Source: Pedococcus badiiscoriae
GTDB taxonomy: Bacteria > Actinomycetota > Actinomycetes > Actinomycetales > Dermatophilaceae
DNA: 64,000 nt
Assembly (NCBI RefSeq): GCF_013408925.1
Contig: NZ_JACCAB010000001.1
Span: forward strand, 1,302,001-1,366,000
Direction of reading: 5' to 3'
Position 1 is the stretch's first letter. The number at the start of each line of letters is the position of its first letter. Below are positions 50,759 to 60,081 of this stretch, piece after piece. The notes beneath the pieces were generated by a model. That model had not been told where the DNA came from. It did not search any database and saw only the letters and a program-made list of their open reading frames with translations. A program made the position numbers and the translations under genes.

Positions 50759-51886
50759 CTAGGAGGGCGGCAGGGCGGGGTCGACCGGGTGCTCGGCGAG
50801 GAACTCCCCGGCCACCCGGATGAGCACGTCGTTGGCCTCGGTCTCGCCGATGGTCGCGCGGACGCCGTCGGTGCCGTACTGCCGCAGCATCAGCCCTTCA
50901 CGCTGGGCCGCCGCGGCGAAGTCGCCCGAGCGGTCGCCGAGCGCGAACCACACAAAGTTGGCCTGGGTGTCGGGGATGAACCAGCCCTGGCCGCGCAGCT
51001 CCTCGACCACCCGGGTGCGTTCTGCCACCAGGGCGTCCACCCGCTCCTTGAGCTCGTCGAAGGCCTTGAGTGACGCCACTGCCGCCGCCTGGGCGATCGA
51101 GTTCACGCCGAAGGGGGTCGCCGTCTTGCGCAGGGCCGCCGCGACCGGCGGGTGCGCCACGGCATACCCGACGCGCAGGCCGGCCAGGCCGTAGGCCTTG
51201 GAGAAGGTGCGCAGCACCATCACGTTGGGGCGGTCGCGGTAGAGCTCGAGGCTGCGCGGGGCCTGCTCGTCGGTGACGAACTCGACGTAGGCCTCGTCGA
51301 TGACGACGAGCACCCGGCTCGGCACGGCGTCGAGGAACTGCTCCAGCTCGGCGTGGGTCACCATCGGGCCGGTGGGGTTGTTGGGGGTGCACACGATGAC
51401 GACCTTGGTGCGGTCGGTGATCGCGGCCTGCATGGCATCGAGGCGGTGGCGGGCGTGGTCGTCCAGCCCGACCTGCACCGACCTCGCACCCGCGAGCGCG
51501 GTGACGATCGGGTAGGCCTCGAACGACCGCCACGCGTAGACGACCTCGTCCCCCGCGTCGCAGGTCGCGGCGATGACCTGACCGAGGACGCCGACGGACC
51601 CGGTGCCGGTGGCGAGGTGCTCGGCGGGCACCCCGAGCGTGTCCGCGAGGGCCTGGGTGAGCTCGGTGACCGCCATGTCGGGATACCGGTTGATCGCGCC
51701 CGCTGCCTCGCGCACCACCTCGAGCACCGACGGCAGCGGCGGGTACGGGTTCTCGTTGGACGAGACCTTGTATGCCGTGACGCCCTCGGGCGCGGCCGCG
51801 GGCTTGCCGGGGACGTAGGCAGGCACCTGGTCGAGGGCCGCGCGCAGGCGGACGTCAGTGGTGTTCTCGGGGGCGGCGTTGCTCAT
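50759..51886 (-). CDS. pat: Aromatic amino acid aminotransferase (Pat/HisC-like)
   Basis: A 375-residue class I/II PLP aminotransferase. [31 protein letters not shown] and [17 protein letters not shown] give the PLP and Schiff-base Lys. The [15 protein letters not shown] stretch and the [10 protein letters not shown] end resemble mycobacterial Pat (aromatic aminotransferase) more than biosynthetic HisC, as recalled. It would convert phenylalanine or tyrosine to the 2-oxoacid. ATG 51884-51886 is used; a GTG three codons upstream is the alternative. Context with paaN and paaI fits aromatic amino acid breakdown. Confidence 0.85.
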   Translation of the reverse strand: MSNAAPENTTDVRLRAALDQVPAYVPGKPAAAPEGVTAYKVSSNENPYPPLPSVLEVVREAAGAINRYPDMAVTELTQALADTLGVPAEHLATGTGSVGVLGQVIAATCDAGDEVVYAWRSFEAYPIVTALAGARSVQVGLDDHARHRLDAMQAAITDRTKVVIVCTPNNPTGPMVTHAELEQFLDAVPSRVLVVIDEAYVEFVTDEQAPRSLELYRDRPNVMVLRTFSKAYGLAGLRVGYAVAHPPVAAALRKTATPFGVNSIAQAAAVASLKAFDELKERVDALVAERTRVVEELRGQGWFIPDTQANFVWFALGDRSGDFAAAAQREGLMLRQYGTDGVRATIGETEANDVLIRVAGEFLAEHPVDPALPPS

Positions 51887-51913
51887 GCGGCTCACTCTAG
51901 GCGGGGCCGGGAG

Positions 51914-52294
51914 TCACTCGTCGCGGTCGGGAATGACCCAGTGCAGGATCATCGACACCACGGTGATCACCAGGGCGCCGAGCACCGCATCCCAGAAGAA
52001 GTGGTCGATCGTGAAGCTCAGCCCGAGCGGCCCGGAGATCCACTCGGTCAGCTGGAGCATGAACGCGTTGACGATGAACGTGAACAGCCCGAGCGTCAGG
52101 ACGATGAACGGGAAGCTCAGCAGCTTCGCGATCGGCTTGACCACCGTGTTGACCAGTCCGAACACCAGCGCCACGAGCACCACGGTCGCGAACTTCGAGC
52201 CGAACTTGCCTGCCCCGAACGAGATGCCCGGCAGCAGCCAGGCCGCGACCCACAGTGCCACCGCGTTGATCGCGATCTTGATGAGGATGCCCAT
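51914..52294 (-). CDS. Phage holin family 4 (YvlD-like) membrane protein
   Basis: A 126-residue protein with four hydrophobic segments. The pattern INAVALWVAAWLLPGISF, VFGLVNTVVKPIAKLLSFPFIVLTLGLFTFIVNAFMLQL is the one I know for the YvlD/holin_4_2 family. These are chromosomal membrane proteins; the holin name is historical and no phage gene is nearby. It lies 27 bp downstream of paaN and 27 bp upstream of pat, in one run of genes. Confidence 0.88.
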   Translation of the reverse strand: MGILIKIAINAVALWVAAWLLPGISFGAGKFGSKFATVVLVALVFGLVNTVVKPIAKLLSFPFIVLTLGLFTFIVNAFMLQLTEWISGPLGLSFTIDHFFWDAVLGALVITVVSMILHWVIPDRDE

Positions 52295-52321
52295 GCAGTG
52301 ATCGTGCCAGATCGGCGGCGA

Positions 52322-54046
52322 CTACACGTGGCGACGGGAGGTGACGACGCGGAACCGGCTGGCCACGAACGCAGCATCGACGTAGGCCGCGTTGGCCGCC
52401 GGGTTGGCCCCCGTGCCGTGGAGGTCGCTGAACGCCGCCGTCTGGTTGACGAACACCGGACCGGTCAGGTTCTCGGACAGCGCGACCCCCGCGTCGGCGG
52501 CGGCGTCCCGCGCGGCGTCGAGGACGTCGTCGCTCGTCGAGTAGACCGCGGCCGTCATCGCCCCGTACTCGCGCACCGTGTCGCGGAACTGCGCCAGCGA
52601 CTGGTCGGTGCCGCTCGTGGCGATGAGGAAGGTGACCGGTCCGAAGCACTCCTGCGTGTAGACGTCCTCGCGGCTCGCGTCCATGCTCACCAGGCCCGGG
52701 GCGCGCACGACCGCGTCGGGGTATGCCGGGTGGCTGACCTCTCGGGAGTCCAGCACGACGGTGCCGCCGGCCTCATCGGCGAGCGCGGCGAGACCGGCCG
52801 CGTTGGCACGGACCCCGTCGTTGACCGTCGCGCCGAGCAGCTCGACCGCCCGGGCGTCGTCGCCGGTCAGCTTGCCCACGGCGGCCGCCAGGCGGCCACC
52901 GAAGTCCTCGAACGACAGGTGGCCCTCGTCGGTGTCGATGCCGTCGCGCGGGACGTAGATGTTCTGCGGGGTGGTGCACATCTGTCCCGAGTAGAGCGTG
53001 AGCGAGAACGCGAGGTTGCCCAGCACCCCCCGCAGGTTGTCGGTCGAGTCGACGACGATCGTGTTGACGCCGGCCTTCTCGGTGTAGACGAGCTGGCCGC
53101 GGGCCGCGCCGTGCTCCTCGAGCCAGCCGCCGAAGCCCGGACCGCCGGTGTAGTCGATGATCCTGACCTCGTCGCGTTCGGCGAGCACCTTGGCCAGGCC
53201 CTCGCCGTCGGCCTCGGGCGCGAGCTGGACCAGGTCGGGACTGAAGCCGGCCGCACCCAGCACGTCGCGGCACACGGCGACGGAGATGGCGAGGGGGAGC
53301 ACGGCCCGCGGGTGCGGCTTGACGATGACCGGGTTGCCGGTGACCAGCGAGGCGAACAGGCCCGGGTAGCCGTTCCAGGTGGGGAAGGTGTTGCAGCCGA
53401 TGACGAGCGCGACACCACGCGGCACGACGCGGTAGTCCTTCTGCATCCGCAGCGGGGCGGGGTTGCCCTCCTTGTCACGGCCGGGCTTCTCCCAGACGAC
53501 GGACTGGGGGATGCGCTCCTGCTCGACGAGACCGGCCACGATCGACTCGAGGGCGCGGTCCTGCGCGTGCGGCCCCGCGGCCTGGAACGCCATCACGAAC
53601 GGCTGGCCCGTCGTGTGCATCACCGCGTGGGCGATCTGGAACGAGCGGGCGTTGATCTGCTCGACGATCTCGACACAGATCGCGGCACGCGTCCGGGCCC
53701 CGGCGTCACGCCACGCAGGCGCTGCGTCCGCGGCCGCCGCGAAGGCCGCGTCCAGGTCGAGGTGGGGGTAGGTGATGCCGAGCGCGGGACCGTAGGGCGA
53801 GATCTCCTCGCCGACCCACTGGCCATCGGTGCGCACGTCGCCCAGCGCCCCGAAAGCACTGTCGCGCAAGGCTTCGTAGGCCGCCTGGCCCGCGTCGGCG
53901 GACCCCTCGCCGTAGACCCGGGGCGACGGCGACTCGGGGAACCGGCTGAAGTACGAACGGTCCGCCAGCGCCTGGGTCGCCTGCGCGATCACCTGAGCGT
54001 GCTTGTCGACGAGGGGGTGGGTGGTGGGCGCCGTTGCCGTGGTCAT
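52322..54046 (-). CDS. paaN: Phenylacetate degradation aldehyde dehydrogenase-like protein PaaN
   Basis: A 574-residue aldehyde dehydrogenase-superfamily protein. The PaaN pattern starts HPLVDKHAQVIAQATQAL...RSYFSRFPESPS; the Rossmann part has VVPRGVALVIGCNTFPTWNGYPG and KPHPRAVLPLA. SLTLYSGQMCTTPQNIY has the catalytic Cys. The ending GTGANPAANAAYVDAAFVASRFR fits the stand-alone PaaN subfamily. In phenylacetate catabolism PaaN oxidises a pathway aldehyde. The rest of a paa gene set is not in the window except paaI. Confidence 0.88.
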   Translation of the reverse strand: MTTATAPTTHPLVDKHAQVIAQATQALADRSYFSRFPESPSPRVYGEGSADAGQAAYEALRDSAFGALGDVRTDGQWVGEEISPYGPALGITYPHLDLDAAFAAAADAAPAWRDAGARTRAAICVEIVEQINARSFQIAHAVMHTTGQPFVMAFQAAGPHAQDRALESIVAGLVEQERIPQSVVWEKPGRDKEGNPAPLRMQKDYRVVPRGVALVIGCNTFPTWNGYPGLFASLVTGNPVIVKPHPRAVLPLAISVAVCRDVLGAAGFSPDLVQLAPEADGEGLAKVLAERDEVRIIDYTGGPGFGGWLEEHGAARGQLVYTEKAGVNTIVVDSTDNLRGVLGNLAFSLTLYSGQMCTTPQNIYVPRDGIDTDEGHLSFEDFGGRLAAAVGKLTGDDARAVELLGATVNDGVRANAAGLAALADEAGGTVVLDSREVSHPAYPDAVVRAPGLVSMDASREDVYTQECFGPVTFLIATSGTDQSLAQFRDTVREYGAMTAAVYSTSDDVLDAARDAAADAGVALSENLTGPVFVNQTAAFSDLHGTGANPAANAAYVDAAFVASRFRVVTSRRHV

Positions 54047-54100
54047 GCGGTCATCGTAAACGGCTGCAGGCCGACCCCTGGCCGTCGCAATCTCCCGGGG

Positions 54101-54778
54101 TCAGCGCCTCCGCGGCAGGTAACGGTGCTCGGGCCGGCCGGTGCTGCCGTAGCTGAGGTCGAGGTCGAGCAGCTGCTTGCTCACCAAGGACGCGAGGTAC
54201 CGCTGCGCGGTCGGCCTGCTGGCGCCGAGGATCTCGGCCACTTCCGTGGCGCCGATCGGGCCCTTAGCCGTCGTGACGATCTCGAGCACCCGGGCCATCG
54301 TCGGCTGGAGGGCCCGACCGGCCACCGCGCGTCGCGTCGAGGTGCCCCGGAGGCTGAAGAGGGTGTCGACGACGTGCTGGTCGGCCTCGCCCTCCTGGTC
54401 GACCCGTTCGGTCCACGCGCGGTAGGCCTCCAGCTGCTCGCGCAGGGCGACGAAGCTGAACGGCTTGACCAGGTAGTAGAACGCCCCGAGCTGCATCGCG
54501 GTGCGCACGGAGTCGATGTCCCGGGCCGCCGTCACCAGCAGGAAGTCGGGCACCCGGTCTCCCGAGGCGGCCAGCCGCCGCACGAGCTCGAGTCCGCTGA
54601 AGTCGGGCAGGTACATGTCGAGCAGCAGCAGGTCGGGCGCCTGGGACGCCACGAGGTCAGCCGCCTCGGAGGCCGTGTGCGCCTCCCCGACCACGGCGAA
54701 CCCCTCGATGCGGGCCACGCTGAGGGCATGGGCCTGGGCCACGTGGTAGTCGTCGTCGACCACGAGGACACGGATCAC
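54101..54778 (-). CDS. Response regulator, CitB/DcuR type
   Basis: A 225-residue regulator. The receiver has D9-D10, the phospho-acceptor D54 in LLLLDMYLPD, and K in YYLVKPFSF. The C-terminal part (about 155-225) has a winged-helix DNA-binding domain (KGPIGATEVAEILGASRPTAQRYLASLVSKQLL) like CitB, DcuR and DctR. It overlaps the kinase stop by four bases (ATGA at 54775-54778). It lies 54 bp upstream of paaN on the same strand and is divergent from the ABC importer, so those operons are its likely targets. Confidence 0.93.
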   Translation of the reverse strand: MIRVLVVDDDYHVAQAHALSVARIEGFAVVGEAHTASEAADLVASQAPDLLLLDMYLPDFSGLELVRRLAASGDRVPDFLLVTAARDIDSVRTAMQLGAFYYLVKPFSFVALREQLEAYRAWTERVDQEGEADQHVVDTLFSLRGTSTRRAVAGRALQPTMARVLEIVTTAKGPIGATEVAEILGASRPTAQRYLASLVSKQLLDLDLSYGSTGRPEHRYLPRRR

Positions 54779-56382
54779 TCGACGACCTCCTTGCGCCGCA
54801 TCGGCAGTGTCACGTCGAACCTGGCACCGTCGGGACTGGTGGCGGTGATGGTCCCGCCGTCGCGGGTGACGAGCCGGTGCACCAGCGCCAGGCCCACCCC
54901 CCGGCGCATGCCGCGCCGCGGCTCCTTGGTGGAGAACCCGTCGACGAACACGTCGTCGAGCCGGTCCGCCGAGATGCCTGGCCCGGTGTCGCTGACCGAC
55001 ATCTGAATCACCCCGTCCTCGCAGCCCAGCGACACCATGACCTCGCCGCGCGGGTGGTCCCCCACGGTCCGGGGGTCGTCGGCGACCGCGTCGACGGCGT
55101 TGTCGATGAGGTTGCCCAGCACCGTCACGATCGGCACCTCGTCGGCGACGGGAGTGGTCAGCCTGCTGGCCGGGTCGAGCCGCACCCGGACGTCGCGCTC
55201 TGCCGCCACGGTGGTCTTGGCCAGCAGCAGGGCGGTGACCACCGGCGAGCCGATCCGCGACCGGACCTCCTCGCCGACCAGGGCCGTGTCGGCCTGCAGG
55301 TGCCGGCTGTACCGGGTCGCCTCGTCGACCTCGCCGAGCTCGAGCAGCACCGACAGGACGTGCAGCCGGTTGGAGAACTCGTGCTCCTGGGCACGCAGCG
55401 CGGTGGTCAGTCCCTCGACCGAGTCGAGCTGCCTCAGCAGGGCCTCGAGCTCGGTCCGGTCACGGATGGTCACCACCCAGCCCGCTTGGCGCTCACCGAC
55501 GACGACAGGCATCCGGTTGAGCACGAGCAGGTGCTCGTCCGTCACGGCCACGAGGTCCTGACCCGCGACCTCGCCGGTGACCACCCCCCGCAGCCGGTTG
55601 TCGGGCAGGACGTCGACGACCCGCTGGCCAAGCACGGCGCCCTGGATGTCGAGGAGTCGTCTCGCCTCGTCGTTCAGGACGTTGATCCTCCCCGACGGGT
55701 CGATCCCCAGGACCCCCTCGCGTATGCCGTGCAGCATCGCCTCGCGCTCCTGGACCAGGGCGACGATCTCGGCAGGTTCGAGCCCGAACGTCACCCGCTT
55801 GATCCCGCGGGCCAGCAACAGGGATGCCCCCACCCCGAGCGCCAGGGCGGCGCCCGTGTAGAGCAGGACATCCGCCATCTCGTGGGTGAACCGGACGCCC
55901 ACCTCCGACTCGAGCAGCCCGACCGAGACCTCGCCCACCGGCCTGCCGTTGGCATCGAAGATGGGCGCGCGCGCGTTGGCGGACCGGCCGAGGCTGCCCT
56001 GGTCGACCCCGGTGTGCACCCGGCCGTCGAGGGCGACGACGGGCTCCTCGATCTTCTGTCCGACCAGGGCCGGGTTGGGGTGGGAGTACCTCGTGCCGTC
56101 GCGCCCGATGATGACGACGTAGGACGCCCCGGAGTCGCGGCGGACCGCCTCGGCGAGCCGGCGGAGGACGTGGTCGGGGTCGCCGGCCTCGACCGCGGTC
56201 GCCACCTGGGGCACGTGTCCCAGCGAGACGGCGATGCTGCGGGTCTGCTCGACCGCCTGCTGGTCGGTGGCACGGCTCGTGACCCGGGTGAACAGCGCGA
56301 GTCCGAGGGCCATCGTCACAGCCATGATCCCGAGGACGGCGAAGAGAATCCGGGAGGCCAGGGTGCGGCCCATTCGCGGCAT
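54775..56382 (-). CDS. Sensor histidine kinase, CitA/DcuS type
   Basis: A 535-residue membrane kinase. Helix 1 (ILFAVLGIMAVTMALGLALF) is followed by an extracytoplasmic sensor domain of about 130 residues with VIIGRDGTRYSHPNPALVGQ and VSVGLLESEVG (sCache, as in CitA/DcuS). Then come a second helix, a PAS domain, the His motif AQEHEFSNRLHVLSVLLELG and an HATPase with NLIDNAVDAVADD and SDTGPGIS. CitA/DcuS sensors respond to organic acids such as citrate, fumarate and malate. ATG 56380-56382 (MPRMGRT) with GAGGAGACGT upstream is the start; the frame to 56571 is not real. Confidence 0.93.
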   Translation of the reverse strand: MPRMGRTLASRILFAVLGIMAVTMALGLALFTRVTSRATDQQAVEQTRSIAVSLGHVPQVATAVEAGDPDHVLRRLAEAVRRDSGASYVVIIGRDGTRYSHPNPALVGQKIEEPVVALDGRVHTGVDQGSLGRSANARAPIFDANGRPVGEVSVGLLESEVGVRFTHEMADVLLYTGAALALGVGASLLLARGIKRVTFGLEPAEIVALVQEREAMLHGIREGVLGIDPSGRINVLNDEARRLLDIQGAVLGQRVVDVLPDNRLRGVVTGEVAGQDLVAVTDEHLLVLNRMPVVVGERQAGWVVTIRDRTELEALLRQLDSVEGLTTALRAQEHEFSNRLHVLSVLLELGEVDEATRYSRHLQADTALVGEEVRSRIGSPVVTALLLAKTTVAAERDVRVRLDPASRLTTPVADEVPIVTVLGNLIDNAVDAVADDPRTVGDHPRGEVMVSLGCEDGVIQMSVSDTGPGISADRLDDVFVDGFSTKEPRRGMRRGVGLALVHRLVTRDGGTITATSPDGARFDVTLPMRRKEVVE

Positions 56383-56454
56383 ACGTCTCCTCGTCCCGGG
56401 TGGGTGGTCCCACCGCTGGCGCCGGCCGGCGCCGTCCCCAGCATGACTGAGCAG

Positions 56455-56502
56455 AACGCACAAAACCACGGCTATCGCGGCATACGGGGGCAACGCACAG
56501 AA
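56455..56502. promoter_or_regulatory. Direct repeats in the kinase/importer divergent promoter
   Basis: AACGCACAAAA at 56455-56465 and AACGCACAGAA at 56492-56502 are near-identical 11-mers, 37 bp apart, in the 188-bp gap between the CitA-like kinase and the ABC importer. A spacing of about 3.5 helical turns and the divergent setting make them candidate sites for the adjacent response regulator. Confidence 0.45.
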
Positions 56503-56570
56503 GGGTTCCGCGCCGAAGGGACCCGCTCCTACGGTGACGCAACTCATCGTCGAGGAAAGAGGTTCGGCCA

Positions 56571-57377
56571 ATGGCGGCCATCGAACTGCGGAACGTCACC
56601 AAGAAGTTCGCGACAGCGGACGGCGGCACCTACACCGCCCTGAAGGACCTGTCGCTGACCGTGGAGGAGGGACAGTTCTGCGCGGTCGTCGGACCGACGG
56701 GCTGCGGCAAGTCCACGACCCTCACCCTCGTCTCCGGCCTCGAACGCCCCTCGCGCGGCGAGGCCTTCGTCCACGGCCAGGAGGTCAAGGGCATCGAGAC
56801 CGGCACCGGGTTCGTCTTCCAGCAGGATGCCGTCTTCCCGTGGCGCTCGGTACTGGACAACGTCGCCGCGGGTCCGATCTACCGGGGCAAGGACCGGAGC
56901 GAGGCAACCGCCCAAGCCCGTGACTGGCTGCGCCGCGTCGGGCTGTCCGGTTTCGAGGACCGCTTCCCCCACCAGCTCTCCGGCGGCATGCGCAAGCGCG
57001 TCGCGCTCGCCCAGACCCTGATCAACGAGCCGCGGATCCTGCTCATGGACGAGCCGTTCAGCGCTCTCGACGTGCAGACCCGGGCGATCATGTCGACCGA
57101 GCTGCTGCACCTGTGGGACCAGACCAAGCCGGCCGTGGTGTTCGTGACCCACGACCTCGAGGAGGCCATCGCCCTCGCCGACAAGGTCGTCGTGCTGACT
57201 GCCGGACCGGGCACGGTGAAGGCCGAGTTCGAGATCGACCTGCCCCGCCCGCGTGTGGTGCAGGAGATCCGGTTCGACCCCCGGTTCATCGAGCTCTACG
57301 AGCAGATCTGGGAGGCCCTGCGCGCCGAGGTCGCCGAGGCGTACGACCGCACCACCCGGACGGCGGTGGCGTCATGA
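56571..57377 (+). CDS. ABC transporter ATPase, nitrate/sulfonate/taurine (NitT/TauT) family
   Basis: A 268-residue ATPase: Walker A GPTGCGKSTTL, Q loop FVFQQDAVFPWRSVLDNV, signature LSGGMRKRVALAQ, Walker B ILLMDEPFSALD and switch VTHDLEEAI. The VFPWRSV and LSGGMRKR variants are typical of the SsuB/TauB/NrtD class. It is the first gene of a three-gene importer (ATPase, permease, binding protein). GAGGAAAGAGG precedes the ATG. Its stop overlaps the permease start. Confidence 0.94.
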   Translation: MAAIELRNVTKKFATADGGTYTALKDLSLTVEEGQFCAVVGPTGCGKSTTLTLVSGLERPSRGEAFVHGQEVKGIETGTGFVFQQDAVFPWRSVLDNVAAGPIYRGKDRSEATAQARDWLRRVGLSGFEDRFPHQLSGGMRKRVALAQTLINEPRILLMDEPFSALDVQTRAIMSTELLHLWDQTKPAVVFVTHDLEEAIALADKVVVLTAGPGTVKAEFEIDLPRPRVVQEIRFDPRFIELYEQIWEALRAEVAEAYDRTTRTAVAS

Positions 57378-58294
57378 TGGACACCTCCAGTGCCGACTCG
57401 CACACGACCGACAGCGTCGTGGCCCTGGCGGCGGAGTTCGGCCGCATCGAGGTCCAGGGAGACATCGCAGGGCCGCGGCGGCGCGGGCCCCGGGGCATGC
57501 GTCGGCGCCTGGTCCTCGCGGGAGTGCGGACGGCCATCGTCGTGGTGGCGCTTGCGGTCTGGCAGCTGTGCGTGCAGGCCAAGATCGTCGACCCGTTCTT
57601 CTGGGGCGAGCCCACGGGTGTCTGGCACACCCTCATCGACTGGTTCACTGTCGGGACCACCCAGGGCTCGCTCGGCCAGCAGGTCCTCGTCACGCTCGAG
57701 GAAGCCGTGATGGGCTTCATCATCGGGTCGATCCTCGGCATCGTCTGCGGCATCGCCCTGGGTCGGGTGGCGGTGCTCTCGGAGATCTTCGGGCCGTTCC
57801 TCAAGGCCGCGAACTCGATCCCCCGCATCATCCTCGGCGCCATCTTCACGGTGGCCTTCGGCTTCGGGATCCAGTCCAAGGTGATCCTCGCGGTCGTCCT
57901 GGTGTTCTTCGGTGTCTTCTTCAACGCCTACCAGGGCTCGCGTGAGGTGGACCGCAACCTCATCGCCAACGCCCGGCTGCTGGGCGCCTCGCGCTGGCAG
58001 GTGACCCGCGACGTCGTCCTGCCGTCCGCGTTCACCTGGATCCTCGCGAGCCTGCACATCAGCTTCGGGTTCGCCCTCATCGGCGCGCTGGTCGGCGAGA
58101 TCCTCGGCGCCAACGCAGGCCTGGGCCTGCTGATCCGCTCCTCGCAGAACAACTTCGACATGAACGGCGTGCTCGCCGGCATGGTGCTCGTCGCCATCAT
58201 CGCGCTCACGGCGGAAGCCCTCATCAGCCTGCTCGAGCGACGCCTGCTCCGCTGGCGCCCTCCCCAGACCCACGGAGGTGCGGCAGTCCAGTGA
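57374..58294 (+). CDS. ABC transporter permease, NitT/TauT family
   Basis: A 306-residue permease counted from the ATG at 57374 (MMDTSS), overlapping the ATPase stop. Six or so helices, with the coupling-loop motif EVDRNLIANARLLGASRWQVTRDVVLPSAFTWILA, typical of BPD_transp_1. A soluble N-terminal segment of about 55 residues precedes helix 1. ATG 57377 is the alternative start. Confidence 0.94.
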   Translation: MMDTSSADSHTTDSVVALAAEFGRIEVQGDIAGPRRRGPRGMRRRLVLAGVRTAIVVVALAVWQLCVQAKIVDPFFWGEPTGVWHTLIDWFTVGTTQGSLGQQVLVTLEEAVMGFIIGSILGIVCGIALGRVAVLSEIFGPFLKAANSIPRIILGAIFTVAFGFGIQSKVILAVVLVFFGVFFNAYQGSREVDRNLIANARLLGASRWQVTRDVVLPSAFTWILASLHISFGFALIGALVGEILGANAGLGLLIRSSQNNFDMNGVLAGMVLVAIIALTAEALISLLERRLLRWRPPQTHGGAAVQ

Positions 58295-58386
58295 GAGCAG
58301 GCCGCACCAACTGCGGCACCCCCCGCACGATCCGCATCACCCGCACCATCACACGCAGCACCACCACGCAGCTCAAAGGAGAGTTC

Positions 58387-59472
58387 ATGTCCACCACTCA
58401 ACGCTTTGCAACCCTCGGGGTCGCACTGCTTGCCGCCTCGAGCCTGGCCGCCTGCGCCAACAACGCCTCCGGGTCCTCCGGCGCGGCAGCTGGCGGCGGC
58501 TCGTCGTCCAGCTCCTCGGCGGCCGCCAACGCCCCCCAGGTCACCATCATGGTCGGCGGCATGAGCAAGCAGATCTACCTGCCGTTCATGCTCGCCAAGC
58601 GCCTCGGCTACTACGACAAGGCCGGCGTCAACGTCAACCTCATCGACGAGCCCGCCGGTGGCGACGCCACCCAGAACATGCTCGCCGGCCAGGTCCAGGG
58701 CGTCGGTGGCTTCTACGACCACAACATCGCCCTGCAGGCGCAGGGCAAGTCGTCCGAGGCTGTCGTGTCCATGCTCCAGATCCCCGGCGAGGTGGAGCTG
58801 TGCCGCAGCGACCTCAAGGGCAAGGTCAAGAGCCCGGCCGACTTCAAGGGTCGCTCGCTCGGCATCACCGACACCGGCTCGTCGACCGACTTCCTCACGC
58901 AGTACCTGAGCAAGAAGAACGGCGTCGACCCGACCCAGGAGACCCGTCGTGGTGTGGGCGCCGGCCAGACCTTCATCGCCGCGATGAAGCAGAAGGCCAT
59001 CGACTGCGGCATGACGACCGAGCCGACGGTGTCCAAAGCACTGTCCGACGGAACGGCCTTCATCCTGCTCGACATGCGCACGGCCGACGGGTCGAAGGCC
59101 GCCCTCGGTGGCACCTACCCGGCGACGTCGCTGTACATGCCGGTCGACTGGGTGAACGCGCACAAGGACACCGTCCAGAAGCTCGTCAACGCCTACGTCG
59201 CCACCCTGAAGTGGATCCAGGGCCACACCGGGGCGCAGATCGCCGACCAGATGCCCGCTGACTACTACAGCGGCGTCGGCAAGGCGGCCTACGTCAAGGC
59301 GCTGGACAGCGAGCGCGGCATCTTCAACCCGACCGGCCTCATGCCGGCCGACGGCCCGCCCACCTGCCTCGCAGTGCTGAGCGAGTTCAACCCGAAGGTG
59401 AAGGGCAAGGCGATCGACCTGTCCAAGACCTACACGAACGACTTCGTGCAGGCAGCGACGCCGATCAGCTGA
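58387..59472 (+). CDS. ABC transporter substrate-binding lipoprotein, NitT/TauT family
   Basis: A 361-residue lipoprotein. The lipobox is SLAAC with C23, followed by a Ser/Gly/Ala linker. The mature domain has MSKQIYLPFMLAKRLGYYDKAGVNVNLID and the downstream LGITDTGSSTDF and CGMTTEPTV segments characteristic of SsuA/NMT1-like binding proteins. AAAGGAGAG precedes ATG 58387. It is the last gene of the importer, 92 bp after the permease. With the CitA-like sensor and paaN/paaI nearby, the ligand may be an organic or aromatic acid, but the sequence does not show this. Confidence 0.92.
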   Translation: MSTTQRFATLGVALLAASSLAACANNASGSSGAAAGGGSSSSSSAAANAPQVTIMVGGMSKQIYLPFMLAKRLGYYDKAGVNVNLIDEPAGGDATQNMLAGQVQGVGGFYDHNIALQAQGKSSEAVVSMLQIPGEVELCRSDLKGKVKSPADFKGRSLGITDTGSSTDFLTQYLSKKNGVDPTQETRRGVGAGQTFIAAMKQKAIDCGMTTEPTVSKALSDGTAFILLDMRTADGSKAALGGTYPATSLYMPVDWVNAHKDTVQKLVNAYVATLKWIQGHTGAQIADQMPADYYSGVGKAAYVKALDSERGIFNPTGLMPADGPPTCLAVLSEFNPKVKGKAIDLSKTYTNDFVQAATPIS

Positions 59473-59492
59473 CCGGCTCCGCCCCCCCCACT

Positions 59493-59533
59493 CGGGAGGT
59501 ATGCCGCGGGTTCGCACCGCGGCATACCTCCCG
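59493..59533. terminator. Terminator of the NitT/TauT importer operon
   Basis: A 17-bp perfect stem (59493-59509 with 59517-59533) around GTTCGCA, 21 bases after the binding-protein stop. Both arms contain the GGTATGCC/GGCATACC sequence found often in this window. Confidence 0.85.
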
Positions 59534-59588
59534 TTGCGTTGTGCCCGGTCTCTGCCAGACTCCGGATCATGCACCCGGAGGAAGGTCG

Positions 59589-60020
59589 GTGACCGCGGAC
59601 CTCACGCACGTCCTGACGATGTGGGACGGCGACGAGGCTTCCCGGGCACTCGGCATGGAGGCGACCGTCATCGAGGTCGACCACGCCGTGGTGCGCATGA
59701 CGGTCACCGCCGCGATGGTCAACGGCCACGACATCGCCCACGGGGGCTACCTGTTCACGCTGGCCGACTCGACCTTCGCGCTCGTCTGCAACTCCGGTGG
59801 CCACCCCACGGTCGCCGCCGGCGCGGACATCACGTTCATCGCGGCGGCTCGCCGTGGCGACGTCCTCGTCGCGCAGGGCTGGGCGCGCGCGTCGTACGGG
59901 CGCAGCGGCCTCACCGACGTCACCGTCACGCGGGAGGCCGACGGCGCCGTGATCGCCGAGTTCCGCGGCCGGTCGCGCACGCTGAGCTCCGCCCCCACGC
60001 GAGCGGACGAGCAGCTCTAG
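59589..60020 (+). CDS. paaI: Hotdog thioesterase PaaI
   Basis: A 143-residue hotdog-fold protein. VRMTVTAAMVNGHDIAHGGYLFTLADSTFALVCNS is the PaaI/hydroxyphenylacetyl-CoA thioesterase signature, with Asn in VNGH and Asp in LADS. PaaI hydrolyses stalled aryl-CoA intermediates in phenylacetate degradation. The GTG start at 59589 has GGAGGAAGG just before; no in-frame ATG fits. It follows the importer on the same strand but after a terminator. Part of its 3' end is duplicated downstream at 60151-60205. Confidence 0.9.
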   Translation: MTADLTHVLTMWDGDEASRALGMEATVIEVDHAVVRMTVTAAMVNGHDIAHGGYLFTLADSTFALVCNSGGHPTVAAGADITFIAAARRGDVLVAQGWARASYGRSGLTDVTVTREADGAVIAEFRGRSRTLSSAPTRADEQL

Positions 60021-60081
60021 CCACCCGTCCGTCACTGGCGGGCCGGCGAGCAGCCCCAGCCGCCCCTCCATCACTGGGGCC

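Noticed and set aside
51914..52294. Phage holin as evidence of a prophage
   Set aside because: The protein belongs to the chromosomal YvlD-like family and no phage genes are near.
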